Shown here one piece after another: positions 20,701 through 28,631 of a DNA stretch of 64,000 bases. A program made the translations under genes and the position numbers. How positions within the stretch are numbered: the stretch's first letter is position 1; each line of letters begins with the position of its first letter. Source of the stretch: Tritrichomonas musculus. Lineage: Eukaryota; Parabasalia; Tritrichomonadida; Tritrichomonadidae. The notes under the pieces are model-generated. The model saw nothing but the letters and a program-made list of their open reading frames with translations. It had not been told where the DNA came from and did not search any database. The stretch covers positions 8,812,501 to 8,876,500 of the forward strand of contig JAPFFF010000003.1 of NCBI GenBank assembly GCA_039105265.1, written 5' to 3'.

Positions 20701-20930
20701 TCGATGACAAAAATAAATGTATCACATTTAGTTCACATGGTGATTATATGGTTCGCGTTAATGATTCATCATGTTATTCAATCGGTGATGAGGTGTTTAT
20801 CGATAATGAAGACAATAAGCTGAAAGTTCTTTCAGGAGAGACAGCAATAACATCAAAAATAAAACGTATGACTGTTGGAATCATTACAAGTATCATTGAT
20901 GAAAGAACATTAGCTGTATTCAAAGAGTAA
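17736..20930 (+). CDS. Phage-like fibre (receptor-binding type) protein, 1064 aa
   Basis: Built of repeated tail-fibre motifs: YALKTDIPEPIDLT-type units near residues 70-90, 285-300, 465-480 and 505-515, and the longer TPYYTSAQADEKFVDEDELAYELDKY unit twice (about 300-325 and 477-502). Such 'YALKTDIP...DLT.Y.T..AD..F' repeats are familiar from trimeric bacteriophage tail and head fibres. Between them lie beta-rich segments. The C-terminal 130 residues (from AIYGAQSNTTITHYSP) form a compact beta domain with GDEVFIDNEDNKLKVLSG and VGIITSIIDERTLAVF. Most likely the attachment fibre of a virion. No counterpart is seen in the visible parts of P2 and P3. Start chosen at the first ATG, 22 bp from the divergent gene. 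Confidence 0.8.
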   Translation: MFTIEQSGHITKTNTIDGLINEYIKRYVDNYVIKGDSSNGNVGIPNGNGITEEQLNEAVNGLRDYVINNYALSTDIPEPIDLTNYALKTDIPEVLKNSELQLNPKEQLSDEMFQKLMADDVKPLSAKASTCLTSMAANEALQEALDVCAGQYVPKDDLKNYITRDNLNVSTEYTIETKTYMFPNTGPIPEEYEENGMDTSHVLPFKEGTHLVGYKLDNSGDIFHFDIRFKTNDLYADDEYNVKQHEAEGFDSEGEYFELVWDEVSGAIYDRYQYLPITITLAETEERLALKSDIPEPIDLTPYYTSAQADEKFVDEDELAYELDKYETKTVAEGKYAMKSEIPEIIEGQTTIQFEIVNNTIPDLDYNTYHELIEQYGLDIVSSNSFYTGHYVHVDYSYNDDDDEQPSQIMRIEGSDSSIWFLYDSHELINPGTGDTPEVLSCSITKTIEPTDRNAYSARYVSNTYALKTDIPEPVDLTPYYTSAQADEKFVDEDELAYELDKYALKTDIPTIPTDLVNESALNTALYGTELNIEYPANLYDGAYITPQLPNARVHLVFDVNWGDNQDDDIMHIDVIFKPNGSTSTYDSMDRYDSNGKRIDRIIWRYDDGQIVYVSYIAAHRNNNPIAYNFIRAQIESPFIKTANVVDESPEQITIQCTQNDSGCVIPDEYIRRVLTTKNIIVKFKRNADDASYEEAEYEYSGRKSANLIYKSTSGESSELIDIRVATRIVSLRAEDDTLTNIYDATITLISIRPVNDDMITSVKYVNDNFALKSNVITEEQLIKKCAIDCGPITEGGEISIHYLKLEDKVIKLEYIVGDYALCLEIRILFYDTTGNPHNIVLVLHQRTVYFDNFKFPFYYEDTVDITSGRPLTYNFPIGGYSWTTTQELLDAKQIYSRCIMSRGYLAKYKAAIYGAQSNTTITHYSPIESSMNSVSDFVVGSPVYMTGKVYKHVGDEWKPSTADDTTDCICSVKTSGTWKEYVGICVRIDDKNKCITFSSHGDYMVRVNDSSCYSIGDEVFIDNEDNKLKVLSGETAITSKIKRMTVGIITSIIDERTLAVFKE

Positions 20931-20936
20931 ATCAAA

Positions 20937-21575
20937 TCAAATCAAATCATGTTGATGTTTGAATCTATTAATATATACGCTAACTTTTTGATTATTTATA
21001 TCGTTCATTGAAATAAATTCATTGCCTGATTTATTTGTATTGATATGAAGAATTTTATAAATATTATCAGTAATCTTTGCATAAAAAATGTCTTCATTAT
21101 TAGTATCATCATGGTAATAATAATACGTGTTTTCTTCAAATTCTTTCCTTTCTGTCTTTGTTTCATAGAAATCAATAACAATTGCATCATCAGGTATGTC
21201 ATCAATGAATTCATATTGAATACCTTTATAATTTGATTTATTTTTATTATTCTCTGAACTTGATACAAATCGTAAATTATCAAGATGATAATCAGTTTTG
21301 ATTCTATTCTTATGGTCGACTTGTGGTAGATTATTAGGGTTTTCAATAAATTGCTTTGCTACAAGAATATGTTTATAATATATTTTGTTATTTAGGTTTA
21401 CACACGGATAAACATTTTGTCTGTATTCACCTTCAGCTATTATTTTTCCTGTTTTCTTATTCTTGATGTTATAAGGGAAAGTTGTTTGAATTTCATAATC
21501 ACTTTCAAAACCTTTCAAAGGTTCAAATTCAGCTTCAGCATTTTCAATTTGTGTTTGTTCAGTTGGTTGACTCAT
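20937..21575 (-). CDS. HNH homing-type endonuclease (212 aa)
   Basis: The N-terminal part (about residues 17-70: LKGFESDYEIQTTFPYNIKN) resembles the NUMOD4-type DNA-binding motif that precedes HNH nucleases. The HNH core is at about 72-112: YYKHILVAKQFIENPNNLPQ, VDHKNRIKTDYHLDNLRFVS and SSENNKNKS, the standard pattern of HNH_3 homing nucleases. The rest (from about 125) is acidic and unassigned. It is wedged tail-to-tail against the fibre gene (6 bp) and ahead of the polymerase start-to-end on the same strand, so it may be a free-standing selfish gene that entered the Polinton. It would cut DNA at a specific site. Confidence 0.8.
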   Translation of the reverse strand: MSQPTEQTQIENAEAEFEPLKGFESDYEIQTTFPYNIKNKKTGKIIAEGEYRQNVYPCVNLNNKIYYKHILVAKQFIENPNNLPQVDHKNRIKTDYHLDNLRFVSSSENNKNKSNYKGIQYEFIDDIPDDAIVIDFYETKTERKEFEENTYYYYHDDTNNEDIFYAKITDNIYKILHINTNKSGNEFISMNDINNQKVSVYINRFKHQHDLI

Positions 21576-21630
21576 TTATAACAAAAATAAAAAAATTGAT
21601 TTTTTAAAATAAAATCATTAAATTAATTGT

Positions 21631-24600
21631 TTAATGATTCTCAATGAAATAATCCTTTGCAGTGAAACCATTGACATAAGGACAACAACAATGATTCGAT
21701 AAAACCAACATTTTTGAATGTGCTGCTGTTAATGCATTTTTGATTACAGTTATTTTACTCATCAGTTGTGAATTCATTTGAAGGTTTATATTTTTGCCTT
21801 TCATTATTGATTGCTTATCAATGACATTTTTGTAATCACTTGATTTGATGTTGTTCTTCTTCAATGAAACACCTTTGAGCTTTAATGAAATTGTTTTGTC
21901 ATCTGACCAAATCGTATAACATTTAGCACACAAAGCAACTTGATTTGCTCCAAACTTTTCTACACAGCATCCGAGAATCTTTTTCTCATCATATACATCA
22001 TTGATTGCAGGATTTGGCATAAAGCTATAAATGTGTTTATCATAAAATGATTTGTCTTTGATGACGTAATCAAACAACTGGTCAATCGGTTTATTCATAT
22101 CACCAGCTATAGACATGTACAGACTATCTGTATCGACCGAGTTGAAATGAATTTTATTCATGTCAATGCATTTGTATAGAAAGTCATAAAGGAAAGTCAA
22201 ATACCAGTATTTCGCATTGTCTAATGTCCAAAATGATTCCTGAAGACATGTAGTGCATTTGAATGAATGTGGTTGTGATTGTATCAAATAACAATCATTT
22301 GACAATTTACATCCATTGCGATAAGTATCGGATGCAATCAATTGAAAGGCTTTATTTTTATCAACAATTCTGACTTTGTTGAAGTTCTCTGAATTCATAC
22401 CGTCATATCCGTAAGATCCGTTCATACTAATCTTGTAAAACTTTTCGTTCCCGTGTGCCTTTCCTGACAATATATCTTGACGCTTCTTCATAAACTCACA
22501 AACAAATTGATTGAATCCGTCATGAGCTTCATATAAACTTAAGCTCTTAATGTCATCAACAATAAGTCCGTGGTCGATTAAAAACCATAAAAGGTAATTC
22601 GAGAACGTCATAAATGTTCCGCATGTATCAAGCAACATTGTCAGCTTTCTTGTTTCTTTATCGGCTGAATTCAGTTTATTGTCTTTCATATATTTGTACA
22701 TATAGCTTCCAATCGTTTGCTCATCATTCATTATATTGATATTTCTAAACACAGGAGGGAAATTAATCAAATCGTTGATTTTATTCTTTGGACATCTCAA
22801 TTTGACTTCAGCTTTGAATATAAACTCAGGGTTTGCATCAAATCGCTTCTTTGATTGAATGATATTCATTGCAGTATTAAGAACCTTTTCATTCTTGTTT
22901 CCTTGTTCATCATAAACATCAAATCGTTTTATAAATGAACCAGGCATGTACATGATTCCTCCGTGATAAGGATTGAATGAATGTTTTACTGAACTGAATG
23001 ATGAGGGATACAATGAATTGAAATCAATACCAGCAACGTGTGAAACTATGTTTGAAGTGTCATAGCTAATGATTCTGTCATTAACGGCATCATATTTGAG
23101 TTTATTGATTAATGTTTGACCTCTAATGTTCACTCGATGAAGTACATTTGATAATCCTCCCGTTATGTTCTCTCTCAAATTGTAGTATTCTTTTTCATCA
23201 GTTATGAGTGTTGGCAGGTGATGGAGCTTGCAGAATTTCTTCAATTGTATTTTGGTTCTTGTTATCTTGTCATCATCACGTTGTCTCAAACGATTACATT
23301 CAGCACAAGCAAGTAAACAGTTATCAATCTGATGTCCTTTGTTGTTATCTATTCTGTCAAGTGTCGGTTTGTTGTTGTAAGTAAAGTGTTCACCACATAA
23401 ATGACATTTACCTGTTTCATTTGATTCATACAATTTCATGAATGCTTCGAAATCCTTTTCACTAACACATTTTGAAATATCTCGTTGATTTTGGTTCGTT
23501 TGAAGCGATGAATCGCCTTTTTGCGAGCAAAAATTATGTTTCATGTCTTGCTTTCGATAATTATCACATTTATTTAACCACCATTTCATTGTTGGTTTGA
23601 ATGTATTTGATTTGTTGATGATTTCATAGTCGTTCTTCGGATTAAAATCTTTATATGCAAGAGCATATTTGATGCATGAAGCGTTCTTCGATAATGAAAG
23701 ATTACTTATCAAATCAACTTTGTATTCGGCATTCATTTGAATAAGGTTGTCAATAGGATTAATCATCATTTCAACATCATTGTCATTGTATGATAACAAA
23801 TAATCCCAACGTGTTGCAAACCTCTTTGAATCAATCAAATACTCTTCATAATCGGATTGTGTTAAAGGATTCTTTTGATTGAGATAACTGTAAAAGTCTT
23901 CATATGCGAATGGTTCACTCTTTGATAACACTTCATTATAATTTTCATTGTTGATTGCTTCATAAGGAAATACACCTTTCGAACTGTTAGAAATCCCACC
24001 AAAATCAATTCCAAATTGTTTGAGCGTACCACCAGCAACAAATGCTTGTGCATCAATGAATCGTAATCGAATGGGGTACTTTGATGATTTCAATATAAAT
24101 TGCTTTAATGATGTAGCTGTTCCAATCATTCCGCTATCGATAGACCAATGATTTTTAATCAATTGCTCTTTGAATAAGTTTGAATCAAATCGTGATGAAT
24201 TAAAACCAAATACTGTTATTGTTTTCAATGATGTATCTATTTTATTGAGTTCTTCTTCTGATTTATCTTTAATGAATGATTTTAAATGGTTCAACTTATC
24301 AACATACACATCACATCCAACAACAAATAACCATTCAATCCATTTGGCAATGAAGTCATTTGTTCTTATATCAAAGTTCTTTGTTATCAAACCTTTATCA
24401 AGTTTCACACATGATGAAACACTCAAAGGAATCAATCGAGAATTGATAACTGATTTATCACTAACTTTCTTTTCAATCTTTTGCTCCATTGTTTCAAAAT
24501 CATAAGTGATATAATGAATTGTTGGCTTCCATTCAAGTTCATATGAAAGACAATACAAATAAACAGGATTGTTTAAAATGTGTGGACAATATGGCAAAGC

Positions 24601-26193
24601 TTCTCGTGAAGGTATGAAATCCTTTTTGAATTTGCCATCACATTTATCTACATGTCTGTTGAATCTGTCAATATTGTTATTTCCTTTGTGAATGTATGAA
24701 CCACAATGAGGACATATATGAATGTTTGTTAATGCTTCAGCATCAATGATGTACATGATATGAAGTATCTTATCTTTTGAATACAACAGAGCTGAAAATG
24801 TTTTGTTTGATTCATCAGTGTTGTGCCATTGGTCTTGAATATCATAAATATGTTTCTCTTTGTCATATTCATAGATGTTGACATTGATGTTATGATTCTT
24901 GGCTGATTCTTTCATTTCTTCAATCGTGATTCCTTTGAATGTGTTGATGAATTGATTTGCTGCTTTTGAAGGTTTTGTTGAATAAGTTATTCCGTGTTCT
25001 TCACATAATATTTTCTTTGCTGCTGCTGTTCTGTTGGAGATTTTAAATGTTCGTGTTTCAATAAGTTGCTTATTCAAACAGCAAGCAAGGAAACGATACC
25101 AACATAAACAATCATCAACGTTATCCATAATGATATATTTATTTTTAATGAACTCTTCTGGTAATCCATCAATCTTACCTGTTATCTTAACGACACGAGA
25201 GATTGTAAATGAAACAGACCAAACGATACACAATTTGATGTTTGAAGCAGTGGTTTCATATTCATGAATCTTTGATTCAATATACAGTTTAACTTTATCA
25301 ATATCTTTATTCTCTCTAACGATTATCGGTACTGATGATTTATAATTCTTCCATTTGATTTCACTTGCTTCATATGTATATCTTTCGTTTTCATTCTTTG
25401 GTGGTATCTCAAATATACCAGTCAATTGAAAATATATTTTGAACGGTTTCACTTCTTGTTTAAATACTGTTTCAGTCAAATATTCATTGATGTCTTCAAT
25501 TGATGAAACTCCGTTCTTGTAATATATTTTTATCGGTTCTTTACTGTCTTCATCTAATCGTTCAACCTTTTCATTATCATTTGGGAATTGGTCAATGAAA
25601 TGACTGCATGCTTCAACTGCTTCATCAAAGTTCTCAGGTTCATTGATTATGAAATATGAGTCATGTTTTGAATGAACACCTTTATAGCCAAACTTTTTGA
25701 GGTATTCAATTAATTCAGCATTTTCATTGTTGAATCGAATGTCTTCATATCGTTGAGGTTGTTTGTTTGTCTTTGGCGGTAATGGTCTCAATAATATATT
25801 TTCAGATTTAATTAATTGAAGGGCTTTGTTGAGTGCATCATGAGCTATTTTAATGTTGTTCTCGATTTGTTTTTGTTTTAGTTTTTGTTCATCATTTTGT
25901 TCTTCTTCTTCAAATTGTTCCTCTTCCTCCTCTTCTTCTTGTTCTTCTGCTTCTCTTTTCATTCTATTAACGAAAGCTAATATTGTTGTATCATTGATTC
26001 TATTGCCTTCATGTTCTCTAAAACCGAATGAAGTTAGATAATTTTCTAAGATTGACTTGAAATGTTTAACATCATAGTCAGAAGGTTTAGATGTTGACAA
26101 ACGAGGTTTTAATTGAAGTTCATTATTGATATACCTGATTTGTTCAATAACAAATGATTTGGTATCTTTTCTATAGTAATAACGAGAACTCAT
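21631..26193 (-). CDS. Protein-primed family-B DNA polymerase with internal HNH domain (1520 aa)
   Basis: The replicative polymerase of P1. In order: acidic Glu/Gln-rich segment (about 87-120); a Cys-protease-like (OTU/papain-like) region around DNVDDCLCWYRFLACCLN (about 354-371) to HIMYIID; a zinc-binding CPHC...H...C near 490-515; 3'-5' exonuclease motifs YDFETM (about 563), FGFNSSRFDSN (about 675) and YNDNDVEMM (about 801); an HNH domain with paired CxxC (CHLCGE, about 929, to CAECNRL, about 970); polymerase motifs DFNSLYPS (about 1055), KISMNGSYG (about 1252) and SVDTDSLY (about 1351). At 1520 residues it is longer than usual Polinton polymerases because of the N-terminal region and the HNH insert. 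Confidence 0.92.
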   Translation of the reverse strand: MSSRYYYRKDTKSFVIEQIRYINNELQLKPRLSTSKPSDYDVKHFKSILENYLTSFGFREHEGNRINDTTILAFVNRMKREAEEQEEEEEEEQFEEEEQNDEQKLKQKQIENNIKIAHDALNKALQLIKSENILLRPLPPKTNKQPQRYEDIRFNNENAELIEYLKKFGYKGVHSKHDSYFIINEPENFDEAVEACSHFIDQFPNDNEKVERLDEDSKEPIKIYYKNGVSSIEDINEYLTETVFKQEVKPFKIYFQLTGIFEIPPKNENERYTYEASEIKWKNYKSSVPIIVRENKDIDKVKLYIESKIHEYETTASNIKLCIVWSVSFTISRVVKITGKIDGLPEEFIKNKYIIMDNVDDCLCWYRFLACCLNKQLIETRTFKISNRTAAAKKILCEEHGITYSTKPSKAANQFINTFKGITIEEMKESAKNHNINVNIYEYDKEKHIYDIQDQWHNTDESNKTFSALLYSKDKILHIMYIIDAEALTNIHICPHCGSYIHKGNNNIDRFNRHVDKCDGKFKKDFIPSREALPYCPHILNNPVYLYCLSYELEWKPTIHYITYDFETMEQKIEKKVSDKSVINSRLIPLSVSSCVKLDKGLITKNFDIRTNDFIAKWIEWLFVVGCDVYVDKLNHLKSFIKDKSEEELNKIDTSLKTITVFGFNSSRFDSNLFKEQLIKNHWSIDSGMIGTATSLKQFILKSSKYPIRLRFIDAQAFVAGGTLKQFGIDFGGISNSSKGVFPYEAINNENYNEVLSKSEPFAYEDFYSYLNQKNPLTQSDYEEYLIDSKRFATRWDYLLSYNDNDVEMMINPIDNLIQMNAEYKVDLISNLSLSKNASCIKYALAYKDFNPKNDYEIINKSNTFKPTMKWWLNKCDNYRKQDMKHNFCSQKGDSSLQTNQNQRDISKCVSEKDFEAFMKLYESNETGKCHLCGEHFTYNNKPTLDRIDNNKGHQIDNCLLACAECNRLRQRDDDKITRTKIQLKKFCKLHHLPTLITDEKEYYNLRENITGGLSNVLHRVNIRGQTLINKLKYDAVNDRIISYDTSNIVSHVAGIDFNSLYPSSFSSVKHSFNPYHGGIMYMPGSFIKRFDVYDEQGNKNEKVLNTAMNIIQSKKRFDANPEFIFKAEVKLRCPKNKINDLINFPPVFRNINIMNDEQTIGSYMYKYMKDNKLNSADKETRKLTMLLDTCGTFMTFSNYLLWFLIDHGLIVDDIKSLSLYEAHDGFNQFVCEFMKKRQDILSGKAHGNEKFYKISMNGSYGYDGMNSENFNKVRIVDKNKAFQLIASDTYRNGCKLSNDCYLIQSQPHSFKCTTCLQESFWTLDNAKYWYLTFLYDFLYKCIDMNKIHFNSVDTDSLYMSIAGDMNKPIDQLFDYVIKDKSFYDKHIYSFMPNPAINDVYDEKKILGCCVEKFGANQVALCAKCYTIWSDDKTISLKLKGVSLKKNNIKSSDYKNVIDKQSIMKGKNINLQMNSQLMSKITVIKNALTAAHSKMLVLSNHCCCPYVNGFTAKDYFIENH

Positions 26194-26285
26194 TTATGAT
26201 ATTATTAAAAAATCAAATTATTTGAAATTTGAAAAAATGTTAAATCAAAAAATAAAAAATATTTCGAGTTTTTTATTTCATTGAA

Positions 26286-26636
26286 ATGTCTGAGTTAAGA
26301 GAAATAATAAAACACATTGAAGAAATACATAAATTACTTTTGATATTAGAATCAAAACAAGAAGTAAGTGAAGAAGAAGAAACAAATGAAGAAGCAAATA
26401 CAGAAGCAAACCATAAAAGAACGCGTTCAATATTCAATTCATCAAAGTTCTTGAACAAGGATGAACGTGAAAAAGTTATACAATTTTTGGATGATAAAGT
26501 AATGAATGATATAAATAAGTTGCCAGGACATAAAAGGTGTTCATATACACAAAACTTATTGAAGGAAAAATTGAAGTTAAATGTATCATCATATATGATT
26601 AATAGATTATTGGCATTTAAGAACAACAAAGAATAA
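26286..26636 (+). CDS. Small unknown Polinton protein (116 aa)
   Basis: An N-terminal helix (ELREIIKHIEEIHKLLLILE), an acidic EEEETNEEANTEAN spacer, then a basic C-terminal domain with FLNKDEREKVIQFLDD and RCSYTQNLLKEKLKLN. The layout suggests a small helical, possibly DNA- or protein-binding domain. It is divergent from the polymerase over 92 bp. The upstream TTTATTTCATTGAA matches the T-rich motif seen before other starts. The reverse-strand frame over the same bases is a shadow. Confidence 0.6.
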   Translation: MSELREIIKHIEEIHKLLLILESKQEVSEEEETNEEANTEANHKRTRSIFNSSKFLNKDEREKVIQFLDDKVMNDINKLPGHKRCSYTQNLLKEKLKLNVSSYMINRLLAFKNNKE

Positions 26637-26674
26637 AAATATCATTTAATTAATTTGTTTATTTTTGGTTTAAA

Positions 26675-26920
26675 ATGAATAGTGCAATTAAAGGTTTGAG
26701 TTGTGATACATCAGCTTTACACGCTCAGTTTCGAATAGTTAAAGACAAGATATTCAATGAATGTATGAATTCTGAAGATGATGCATTAAACGGAAAGTTT
26801 GATAAGATGATTCACATATTGTCGATATATAAACAACTATTTAATGATATTGAATCGATTAAAATACAATTAAGAGCTATTGATGAACGTATCAAATCAG
26901 CTGAACAAATGACTTTGTAA
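26675..26920 (+). CDS. Small helical Polinton protein (81 aa)
   Basis: An 81-residue, mostly helical protein (KMIHILSIYKQLFNDIESIK and RAIDERIKSAEQ). Preceded by GTTTATTTTTGGTTTAAA, the recurring pre-start motif. It lies in a run of same-strand small genes leading to the packaging ATPase. Function not recognised. Confidence 0.6.
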   Translation: MNSAIKGLSCDTSALHAQFRIVKDKIFNECMNSEDDALNGKFDKMIHILSIYKQLFNDIESIKIQLRAIDERIKSAEQMTL

Positions 26921-26974
26921 ATGAATCATTGAATGACTCATCATTAATGTTGTTTTATTTTTATTCAAACATTC

Positions 26975-27550
26975 ATGGCATTATCAAAAGCTCGTATATT
27001 AAGTAGCGAGAACGATGCATCAGTTAAGCAGGAACAATCAACCAGTATTAATATAAACATCAAACCAAAGCAACCACAACCAGTTGAATATCCATCAGTT
27101 CAACCATTACCACAATCATCTCAAGCCACAAATTTTACTATACCTCAGATGAGTGGAGTATATCAATCACAGCATCCAACAAACAACGTTTCCCTAGAAA
27201 GAGGTATCAGTGATATTGGAGCTGATATAACAGAACTTGAAACCAAAAACAAATTCCTTGAGATATTGTTATCAATCTATGAAACAAACCCAATAAAAGT
27301 CAATGATTTATTGATTTGTCATTCAAATACATTAATGGAACTCATCAAATTACTAACACAAGCAGATAAAGTTGAATTGATTGTCAATGATGATTGTGCG
27401 TGTAATGGTTGCGTTTCTCGTTCCAAATATCTTTTAATTGATAGGATATTGGTGTACAAAAATAATGAATCAAATGACTTGAAATACAAATATAATAGCA
27501 TTTATACAGAACTCATTAGACACAACATTTCATTAAAAACATGTATTTAA
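26975..27550 (+). CDS. Conserved 'KARILSSENDASVKQEQ' Polinton protein (191 aa)
   Basis: Two parts. Residues 1-75 hold a conserved KARILSSENDASVKQEQ motif, then a Pro/Gln-rich linker. Residues about 80-191 are a compact domain (NKFLEILLSIYETNP, CHSNTLMELIKLLTQADKVE) with a CACNGC cysteine cluster. The same protein occurs in P3 (58575-59194) and its N-terminal part in P2 (56390-56596), always beside the packaging genes. No known motif. Likely a virion or assembly protein, by context only. Confidence 0.75.
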   Translation: MALSKARILSSENDASVKQEQSTSININIKPKQPQPVEYPSVQPLPQSSQATNFTIPQMSGVYQSQHPTNNVSLERGISDIGADITELETKNKFLEILLSIYETNPIKVNDLLICHSNTLMELIKLLTQADKVELIVNDDCACNGCVSRSKYLLIDRILVYKNNESNDLKYKYNSIYTELIRHNISLKTCI

Positions 27551-27560
27551 AAACTAATAA

Positions 27561-27692
27561 ATGATATATGAAATATTAGTTGTTTCATTATTAACAGGTT
27601 TATTTTTAGTGAAGATTGTTGAAGTATCTTTAATGATGCCTGACAAAGAACCAGAACTCAGTGAAGAGATAAGAACAAAAATGTATTCATGA
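27561..27692 (+). CDS. Conserved membrane miniprotein (43 aa)
   Basis: Too short for ordinary gene calling. It reads a hydrophobic helix (ILVVSLLTGLFLVKIVEVSL) followed by an acidic tail, PDKEPELSEEIRTKMYS. P3 has the same layout and tail at 58415-58564 (DEPPELTDELRRTLYA), in the same place between the KARILSS protein and the packaging ATPase. Conservation of place, topology and tail across two divergent elements makes it a real gene. A single-span membrane protein; role unknown. Confidence 0.7.
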   Translation: MIYEILVVSLLTGLFLVKIVEVSLMMPDKEPELSEEIRTKMYS

Positions 27693-27716
27693 AGAGCTTT
27701 AACGAAAACTAAAGAA

Positions 27717-28631
27717 ATGAAAGGTTTCATGAAACCCACTCAGTTTAATTACAAAGAGATTTTATTCTCTAGTGGTTCTGATTATGATGATGACCAAATG
27801 AGTTTTGCATTTGAATATGAATCATTCAAGCCAACAGTTAATGAAAAGACATTTAATATTGATGACGAGATGAATAAAGCATATCAACGCAATGAATCAA
27901 AAATAAAGAATGAATCAATCAGACCAATCGCAAACGGTATTTATTCATATTACAATTCATTGAACATACTCGTTGGTCAGCAAGGTAAAGGAAAGAGTCA
28001 TATAATGCTACGAGATGTTATTCAAATGTCTCGAATGAAGAACGCTGGCTTTCATTTAATTGTTTATGTATCACGAAACGGAACAATCAATGATGCAACA
28101 TTCGAAAGCCAACGCGAATTGATACAGCTACCAATAAAAACTGTTGCTGACAGCAATGCTGAAGAATATCTTAAACAGCTTGATTTATATAAAGAATTGT
28201 ATAACAAATATTCATCAACACCAAAAATAGTAATCGATGAAAAGAAGTTAAACGATATGTTTGAGTTTCTTCATATCAATAAACTAGGTCAACCAAATAA
28301 ACCACTAAATACTATCATTCTTTGTGAAGACTTCTTGAAATCGAAACTAATTAAATCATCTTATTTTATCAATACCATCAGTCAGCTTCGACATAAGAAT
28401 CTAATCATATTCGTTAACATCCAGTTCTTCAAAGCTTTAACAACAGAATGGAAAAATAATGCAACATCATTCTTCATCTTTAGTGGTTATTCACGACAGA
28501 AACTCGGCTACATATATCAACAAGTTCCATTTCCAATAGATTTCGAAGAGCTATGGAATCGATACAGAACAATGAAAGCACATCAATTCGTTTTAATCAA
28601 TGTTCGAACTAATAACCTTTCATTCATCTAA
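27717..28631 (+). CDS. FtsK/HerA-type genome-packaging ATPase
   Basis: A 304-residue P-loop ATPase. Walker A is GQQGKGKSH (about residues 86-94), Walker B is NTIILCED (about 197-205), and a SQLRHKNLIIFVNIQ segment (about 222-236) fits the sensor strand. This is the DNA-packaging ATPase typical of Polintons and related double jelly-roll viruses. It is clearly homologous to the P3 protein at 57439-58395. Its 3' end overlaps the next, convergent gene by 12 bp; P3 keeps this arrangement with a 4-bp overlap. Confidence 0.9.
   Translation: MKGFMKPTQFNYKEILFSSGSDYDDDQMSFAFEYESFKPTVNEKTFNIDDEMNKAYQRNESKIKNESIRPIANGIYSYYNSLNILVGQQGKGKSHIMLRDVIQMSRMKNAGFHLIVYVSRNGTINDATFESQRELIQLPIKTVADSNAEEYLKQLDLYKELYNKYSSTPKIVIDEKKLNDMFEFLHINKLGQPNKPLNTIILCEDFLKSKLIKSSYFINTISQLRHKNLIIFVNIQFFKALTTEWKNNATSFFIFSGYSRQKLGYIYQQVPFPIDFEELWNRYRTMKAHQFVLINVRTNNLSFI

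Noticed and set aside
26273-26629. 118-codon reverse frame rich in Ser/Phe
   Set aside because: Shadow of the 116-residue forward gene; the forward frame has the charged, helical composition and the usual upstream motif.
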